A stretch of 47,380 bases of DNA. It comes from an uncultured Pedosphaera sp. (GTDB taxonomy: Bacteria; Verrucomicrobiota; Verrucomicrobiia; Limisphaerales; Pedosphaeraceae). The first letter of the stretch is position 1, and every line of letters starts with the position of its first letter. The notes under the pieces are model-generated. The model had not been told where the DNA came from. It did no database searches and saw nothing but the letters and a program-made list of their open reading frames with translations. The stretch covers positions 1 to 47,380 of the forward strand of contig CAIYZC010000714.1 of the NCBI GenBank assembly GCA_903930565.1, written 5' to 3'. Below are positions 27,401 through 36,400 of this stretch, piece by piece. Both the position numbers and the translations under genes were made by a program.

Positions 27401-30400
27401 CTGGTAGGTGACACTGCTGCCCCCGCTGTCGGTCAACTGGGACACCGCCAGCGTGACCATCTGGGTCGCGGATTGCGACGGTTCGGGCGTGGTGAAGGCG
27501 CTCTGCACGAAAGCGGCCGGGGCCAGGTTGGTCGCCAGGGCCTGCGTGACCACAAGCGAGGTCAAGCCGGCGATGGCGCGCGTCAATTGCACTTGCGCCA
27601 GGGGCAGGCCGGCCCCGGAGGCGAAGTTGGTGCAGCGGACCTGGTATTGATCGAAGTAATCCTTGGCCACCGCGTTGTTCGTGCCGGAGCCGGCGGAATT
27701 GACGAGCAGGCCGAGGCCGACCGGGAAAACACCCACCACGCGGGCGGGGCTTTCCTGGCCGCTGCCGTTCACGGCCGTGACCCCGTATTGGGTCAGATCC
27801 GAGACCGGCAGCGTGTCCGTGTAGGCCGGCGTCACGAGCAGGGAGGGGTTCTGTTTGACTCCGTTGCGATAAAGATTGTAGCCCACCGTCTGCCCGTCCG
27901 TGGCAGTCCAATTCAGCACCGCCGCCTGGCCTGGGGTCAACACGACCGACAGGTTGCCCACCGGCCCCACCAGCAGGACCAAGGTCGCGGGCGCGCCGGC
28001 ATTTTGATTGCCCACGGCGTCCACCGCGGCCACCACATAGGAATTGGTGCCCTTGGGCGGATAGTCCACCTGGGGAGTCACGGTCGCCGAGTAGGCGATC
28101 AGCAAGCCATTGCGGTAAATCGCATAGTGGTCCGGCGTCGCGCCGGCCGGCTCCTGCCAGGTGAGGCGCACGCCGCTGGGGGCCAGGGCGGCCAACACAT
28201 TGGTCGGCGCCGCCGGCGGCGTCCGGTCCGAAAGCCCGACGACCACGTTCGAGACGCCGCTTTCAGAACCAAAGCGGCCGGCGCTGATACCGTAAGCATA
28301 AAGCCCGTCCACCGGCGGCAAATCCTCTACATGATTGCTGCCGAGGTTGTCCAAGACCAAGGTGGGCGGCAGCGTGAAATTGGTGCCCGCCACGCGGTAG
28401 AGCCGGTAAATCTGGGCGTTGCCGACCGCGTTCCACGTGAGGCTGACCAAACCACCCGGGAGACTGGTGGCAGCCAGGTTGGTTGGGGCGGCGGGCGCGG
28501 GTGGGAGGGCCGCGTTATAAAGCTCCAGTTGAGCGCCGGCGGCGATATTGGTGCCGACGTTGCCCACGGCATCCTGCGCGCTGAACGCGAAGCGGCCGAG
28601 GCCCGTGCCCATCGCCGGCGTGACCAGCAAACCGCCGTTCCAATTGCTGCCCGCCCCAATGAGCGGGATGGGGACACTGGCGCCCACCGGTGGCGTGAAA
28701 CTCAAGGCCGGCGGCAACCCGGCCCCGACCGGCTTGCTCAGGACGAGGGTGATCGTGACATTCGTGCTGTTGGTGGTTTGCACCGGGCCAGCCGGGACGG
28801 TGACGATCGCAGCGACCGGCGGCGTCGTGTCGATCACGAGGGCCGGGCCGTTGGGCGGGCCGTTGAAGGAGTTGCCGGCCGCATCCTGGCCGCTGGCGCG
28901 CACCGTGGCCGGGCCGGACGGGGTCGCGCTGGTGACGGGGAACACGGTCTGCCAGGTATTGAGGGCCACGTTCGTCAGGCTCAACAAGACGGGCGAAGGG
29001 GCGCCGGCGGGTTGAATGGTCAGCGAAGGCGTCGACGCCAAGGCTTTGCTGGAACTCAGCGTCACGTTCAGGAGCTGCGGACCGACGGGTGAAGGCGTGC
29101 CGTAGGCCACACTCAGCACCGGCGGGGTGGCGTCATAAACCGCCGTCACCAGGCTGGAGAGCGGGCTGGGGTTCCCCGCGGCGTCATACCCGACCACCCC
29201 GAAATAATAGGTCCCGTTGGCCAGGGCCTGCAGGGTGGAGAAGTAGGTGGTGAGCGGGATCGTGTGCCCGGTCGCCTGATTGGTAGCGGTAAAGGAATGC
29301 GTGGCCCAAAAAATCTGGAAAGTGACCGAGGGTTTGCCGCCCGCGGGGAGGGACCAGTTGAGCGCCAGGCCCGAGCCGGGGGTATAGAGGGGCGGGCTCA
29401 GGACCAACTGGGCGGGCGGCACGGTCTCGACGAGCACGTGCCGGGCCGCGGAAGGGGTGGTGCCAGTGCTGTCGGCAGCGATGGCCAGGAGGAGGTTGTC
29501 GCCTTCCGCCAACGGGGTGTTGGCAAGGGTGAAATTCCCCGACCCGTCGGCGTTGGTCAACGCGAGGACGATGCCGTTGCGGGTGATCTGCAAGGGGATG
29601 TTCGGCTCCGCCGTGCCCTGGATGGGCAGGACATTGACGTTGGTGACCAGCCCGGCGACCGGCGCGAGGAGAACCGGGGCCGGGGGCGGAGTCACGGCGA
29701 CGACGACCTCATTCTGCAGGGAGGCGATCTGACCGTGGGTGTCCCGGGCGAGCAGCTGGAGCTCATGCGTGGCATTGGCCAGCGTCCGCACGTCGAGGTA
29801 TTGGGAAAGACTGCCGCCGGCGTTGGTGCCGATCAGCACGCCGTCCACGTAAAGCTCCACGTCCAAGATCCCCAGCCCGGAGGTGGCCGTGCCGGTCACC
29901 GTCAACGGCCGGCTCAGCATTTGCCCCTGGCTGATGCTGAAAGTCTGGATGGCCGGGCCGCCCGTCACATAGTTCACGTCCAATTCCAACGGCGGGTTGG
30001 TAAACCCGGTCACGCTGCGGAACTGGGCGTAAATGCGCTTGAGGCCGCCGCCCGGCGAGAGCGCAAAGGTGTTGGCATTGGTAAACGGCGCGAAAAAGAC
30101 GCCGCTAAAATTGATGTTTTCGCTCAGGCGCATCGCGTCAGCCGTCCGGCAGGCGAGGACGAGCGGCACGGCGGGGCTGGAGACCTGGGCGCCGCCGGAC
30201 GCGGTCGCCACCGCGGGAGTGAGCAAGGGCTCGTAGGTGAGGAACGGAGTGTAGGTGACGGCACCCTGGAAGAGGGGGGTGAAATCCCCGGCGGAGGCGG
30301 AACCCCAGTAGTTGGAGGTCACCGTCAAGGCCGAGGCGCCCGCGTTCCACGCATTGGTCGCGTTGTTCAGCACCACGGAGTTCCGCAAGGTCAAGGCCGC

Positions 30401-33400
30401 CGTGTCCCACTGGGCGAGTCCCAACCCATTGCCGGTCAGCAAAGCGGCGGTGGTGTTCAATACGCTCCCGTGGTTGAGGAGCAGTCCCGCGGTGTTGTTC
30501 GCCGCGGTGAAGGCTTGAACCGTCGGCGCGCAACCACTGATGGTGAGCCCGCCGCCATAGAAAATCTCGACGAAATTGAGGCTTGAAGCGCCCGCCCCGC
30601 TCCCGAGGGTCACGCCGCCCCAGTCCCCCGGCGCCGGGGTGTTGCCCGGCGTGTCGTTGGCCGAGTCGAAGATGATGGGCGCCAGAGCGGTGCCGTTGGC
30701 CTGCAACTGCCCCTGTGCCACCGTCAAGCTCGTGCCCGGATTGAACAACAAGGTCGTGCCCGGCGTGATGGTCAGCACCGCGCTGTTGGTCACCACGATG
30801 CTTTGGTAAATGTTGACGGTGGACGGGCCGGCGACGCCGATGGTGGTATTGGCGGTGATCGCGCCGGCGTACGGATCCGACCAACCCGCGGCGGCCACCA
30901 CCGGATTGAACCCGTTGGTGGCATTGTAACCCACCACGGCGAAATAATACGTGAGGGTCCGGTCCAAACCGGGAACCTGGAAGGTGGTTTGCCAGGCGGG
31001 GAGCAGCGTGCTCAACGGGGTCAAGCCGGCCACGGTCGTGAAATTGGTGGGCGCCACAAAGACGCGGAATCCGCTGAAGCCGGGCAGGGCGGAACCGGCA
31101 TAGGAATTCCATGACAACGCCGCGGTGGAGGCGCCCAGGGAGGCGACTTGGAGGCCGACGGGCGGCGGCAGGGCCGTGGGCAGCAGGACGCGCAGGGTGG
31201 TCACCATCGGATAGCTGTTGCCCGCCGTGTCATAGGCCTGCACGGCCAGATAATACGCGGTGTCCAACGCCAGACCTCCAAAGGTGAAGCTTCGTGCGCC
31301 GGCCCCCGCGGCGCTGTAGATCGGCACGGCGGTCACCGAACTGTAATTGGTGGGCGCGATGAACAGCCGGAAGCCACCCAAATCGGCGGGCGCGGGGTAG
31401 CCGGACCAACCCACGGTGACCGAGGAATTGTTCGAGGAGACCAGGCTCAACACCGGGATGGGGGGCGGGGTGGCTTCGACCAAAAAGCTCGCGGCATTGG
31501 TGGCCGGCAGCAGGTTGCCAAAGCCATCCTGAGCGGCGGAAACCCACAGCTGTTGGGTGCCATCCATGCCGGCGAGGAAGGTGATGGGCGGGGTGACGTA
31601 AGTATCGTTGGTCAACGCGCGCGTCGACCAAGATCCGTTGGCCGGCACCACCGCCTGCAGCGCCGCCGCGCTGTTCGTGAGCCGGACGAGCGGCGCAACA
31701 TTGGTCGCCATGGTGCGGTCGAACTCCAGGGTGAGGACGAAATTGGTGGTGGCGGGCACCGGGTTGCCGAGATTGGCCAGGACGTTGGTCAACTGGGGGA
31801 GAATCGGCAGGGTGGCGTACACCGCCACGTATTGCAGGTTGGTCGGATCCAGGGTGGAAAAGGTCTTCGCCAGGGTGGTATTGGTGCCGGCGACCGTGTT
31901 GCTCAGCGAGAACTGGCGGAAGAGGTAGTAGTTCGGCGGATTGGTCACCAATGCCGGCGCACTGAAGAACGCCATTTGGCCGTTGGTGTAAAGGCCCGCC
32001 CCGGCCACGGGAGCGATGCCCGCGGGGGCGGTGGCGGTGGCGACGGCGTGGAGGAGGTTCGCCGCGTTGTAATTGGCCGTGAAGGCATGGTTGGTGTAAA
32101 TGACCGTGCTCAACGTCGCATTGGTGCCCACGATGTTGGTCCCTTCCGTCCAGTTGGTGAAGCTGTAGCCGAAGATCGGATACGCGGTCAGGAGGCTGGT
32201 GTTCCCGTAGAAGTAGGTGCCGGCCCCGGTCACGTTGCCCGCGCCGGCGGGGTTATTGCCGGCCGTGACGGTGAACAGGGGCAGGATGAAGTTGGCGACC
32301 AGTTGCCGGTTGCGGGTGACGGTGAAGGCGTAATTGGTGGTGCCGGCCTGAACCTGGGTGTTCTCCGTCCAGTTGGTGAACACATACGGCAGGAGGTTGG
32401 TGTTGGCGACGGCGCCGAGCGTGGCGATGGCACCGGGGGCGAACGCACCGCCGCCGCCCGCGCTGCCGGCGCCCGGCGGATTGACCGCAGTGGTGATGGA
32501 ATAAACCGGGCCGGTGTAAGGTTGGAGCACGAAATTGACCACCTGGGGGGTGTTGGTGGGCGCCACGCTCAGGCTGTTGTCATCCACAAACGCGTCCAAG
32601 TCATTGCCGCTGTGCCGCACAAAATTCATCACATACTGGAGATAGCGGGTCCCAGCGGGGACCGGGACGATCGCCGCATAGTTGGACCACGCCCCCCCGT
32701 GGGAGTCGATCTCCGGGGACGTCAGGCCGCCGATAACGTTCGACGCGCTGTTCCAGAAGGCGAGTCGGACGTAGGCGTCGTCGCTGGGCGTGCCGGAATT
32801 CAAACCCTGTTCCCAAAAGGAGATCATGGCCACGGCGCCACCGTTGTCCACCATGGCGGCCGTCAACCCCTGGCTCCCCAGCAAGGTCACGACCTGCGCC
32901 AAGCTGCCGGTCGCGCCCGTGCCCCCGGCGAAATCATAAGCGCCCAAGTGCGGGTTAATGCCCGGATCAAAGGCGCCATTGTCCGCCCGCAGGGAGGAAA
33001 CGCCGCCGACCGTCCAATTGGCCAGGGTGCCCGCCTCCGCCCCGGGGTTCAGGAGCAAGTTGGTGGCGCTGAGAATGGGCGCCGTAACCAAGACGGGCTG
33101 GTTGGCCGGCGGATTGAAGCCCTGACCGGCGGCGTTCTGGATGCCGACCAGCCAGTTCCCCCCGCTGACGCCGAGGGAATAATTACCCGCGGCATCCGTC
33201 GTGGTGCTGACGTAGAGCCCGGGCACATTGGTGGTGTACGCAAAGACGGTGAGTTGGGGCAGGCCCTGGCCTTGGGGGTTTTGCACCGTCCCCGTCAATT
33301 GACCGGCGGCGGCACTGTTGGACATGACCTGCAGAACCAGGGCGCCGGCGGTGTAGGAAACCTTCCAATCCAAGCCGGCGACCAGTCCGCCCAGCGCCAG

Positions 33401-36400
33401 GCTTTGGAACGACCCCGCCGGCGAACCGTAGTTGACCAGGGTGAAACTGTCCCCCGCCTGGGGGGTGTAACCATTGAGCAGGTTGACGCTCAAAGTGCCA
33501 TCGAAATTGGCAGTGCCCGAAATATTCAACGCCCCGCTGTGGCCGTTGCTGGAGAGTCCAAAATTCAAGGTCGCGCCCGTCTGAACGTAGCCCGGGGTCA
33601 GGTTGAAATTAAAGGCGCCACTTTGGGTGTCGAGCAGGCCGGCGTTGTTGAAGGGCACAGAAATGGTCGTGAAGCCCAGCCCGGCGGTCTTCCGCACCGT
33701 CCCGGCGTTTAGAAAATAAGCGCTGGCGGGGGTGGTGCAATACGTGCCCAGCGACTGGTCGCAGGCGATGTTCCACAAGGCGCCAAGCGAGTTCACGATC
33801 GGCCCCGCATTTTGCCCGCAAGAGTTCAGGAGAATGCCTCCGCCGGTCCAGTTCACCGTCCCCGCGTTGGTTAGCGCACCCGCCAAATACAGGTTCCCAC
33901 TGGTGAGATTGAACGTCCCGTTGGTGACGATCGTCAACGTTGCCCCCAAAGTCCCCCCGGCCAGATTGAACACCCCGCTGCCGGCGACCATCAGCGGCCC
34001 GCTTACGGTTCCCCCGGCCAGATTGAAAGTGCCGGTGACAGTGTTCGTCCCCGCCAAAGTGGTGCCGGCCAGCGTCAGGTTGGTGATCGCCCCCCCCTGG
34101 AAGCCGGGTCCCAGCACCACCGTGCCGCCGAACAGGTTCAAGTTCGGAACAACGTCGTTAAGCAATTGCAGCGTGCCGCTCCCGTTCAACTGCACGGTCC
34201 CCGGCCCGGCGACCACCACGCCCGCCACGCTGAAATTCCCGCCGTTGAACTGAATCAAAGTGCCCCCGGCCGCACTGAACCCGCCCCCCAGCACCCCGCC
34301 GTCATTGAAGTTAATGCTGCCCGACAGCACCGTCACGGTGCCGCTGTTGTTGAAGGGCACGCTGATACTGGTGACGGCCGTCGTGACCGATTTGCGCACC
34401 GTGCCCGAGTTTTGAAAATAAGCGCTGGCGGGGGCCGCGCAATTGACGCCCATCGTCTGGTCGCAGACCATGTTCCACAGGGCTCCGGCCAGATTCACAA
34501 TCGGCCCCGCGTTCTGCCCGCAGGAGTTCAAAAGAATATTGCCGCCCGCCCAGTTCACCGTGCCGGCGTTGGTCAGCGTGCCCGCCAGATAAACCGTCCC
34601 GCCGGTGATGTTGACCACCCCGTTGCCGGCCACCAGCAACGACCCACCCAACGACGCCCCGGCCAAATTGAGCACCGCGTTGGCGGCCACCGTCAACGGC
34701 CCGCTCACCGGCCCGCCGGCCAGACTGAGCGTGCCCGTAACCGTGTTGGTCCCGGCCAGCGTCGTGCCCCCCAGCGACAGGTTGGTGATCGTTCCCCCTT
34801 GGAAACCAGTCCCCAGCACCACCGTGCCCCCGATGAGCCCGAGGTTTGGCACCACGTCGTTGACCAGGAAAAGCGTGCCCCCGCCCGTCAACTGCACCGC
34901 CCCCGGGCCGTTGGCCACGACTCCGGCCACACTGAAATTCCCCCCGTTGAACTGAATGAGCGCCCCCCCGGCCGCGTTGAAGCCGCCCCCCAGCACCCCG
35001 CCGTAATTGAAGTTGATGATTCCCGTCATCGCCGTCACGACGCCGCTGTTGTTGAAGGGCACGCCGATACTGGTGGTCCCCGTCGTCACCGACTTGCGCA
35101 CCGTCCCCGCGTTCTGAAAATAAGCGCTGGCGGGGTAAGCGCAATTGGCACCCATCGACTGGTCGCAGGTGATGTTCCACTGTGCCCCGGCCAGATTTAC
35201 AATCGGCCCCGCGTTCTGTCCGCAGGAGTTCAACAGGATGTTCCCGCCCGTCCAATTCACCATGCCCGCGTTGGTGAACGTGCCCGCCAAGTACAGGGTT
35301 CCGCCGGTGATGTTGACCACCCCCGTGCCGGCCACCAAAAGCGGCCCGCCCAGCGAAGCCCCGGCCAGATTGAGCACGCCGTTGGCGGCCACGGTCAACG
35401 GCCCGCTCACCGTTCCCCCGGTCACGGCCAGGGTGCCGGCAATCGTATTGGTCCCGCCCAAGGTACTGCCCGCCAGCGTCAGATTGGTGATCGCCCCCCC
35501 TTGGAATCCCGCCCCCAGCAGCACGGTGCCCCCGAGCAATCCCAAATTCGGCACCTGATCGTTGGCCAGCAAGAGCGTGCCCCCGCTGGTCAACTGCACG
35601 GCGCCCGGACCGTTGACCACCAGGCCCGCCGCGCTGAAATTTCCCGCGTTGAACTGGATGGTCGAGCCCGCCGCCGCGTTAAAATTCCCGCCCAACACCC
35701 CGCCCGCATTGAGATTCAGCGTTCCGGTCAAGGTCGTGACGGTGCCGCTGCTGTTAAAAGGCACGCCGAAGGTGGTACTACCCGCGGTGACCGACTTCCG
35801 TACGGTGCCCGCATTTTGGAAATAAGCGCTGGCGGGGGTGGAGCAATAGGAACCCATCGACTGATCGCAGGCAATGTTCCACAATCCGCCGGCCAGATTC
35901 ACGATCGGTCCCGCGTTCTGCGAACACGAAAACAAATATATGGTCCCCCCCGTCCAGTTCACCGTCCCCGCATTCGTGATCGTGCCTGACAAATAGATCG
36001 CCCCGCTGGTCACATTGAGCACCCCGCTGCCGGCCACCGTCAAGGCCCCGCTCACGCTACTACCCCCGGCCAAATTGAGCGTGCCCGCCACCGTGTTGGT
36101 TCCGCCCAAGGTGCTGCCCGCCAAGGTCAGATTCGTGATCGCGCCGCCCTGAAAACCGGGCCCCAGCAACACCGTGCCGCCGGTCAATCCCAGGTTCGCC
36201 ACTTGGTCGCCCCCCAGCAGGAGGTTTCCCGCGGTAAACTGGACGGTTCCGGGACCACTGGCCGTCATCCCCGCCACGCTGAAATTGCCCCCGTTAAACT
36301 GAATGGCCGCGCCCCCCGCGGCGCTGAAGCCCCCCCCCAACACCCCGCCAACATTGCAATTCAGCGTCCCCGTCAAGGCCGAGACGGTGCCGCTGTTGTA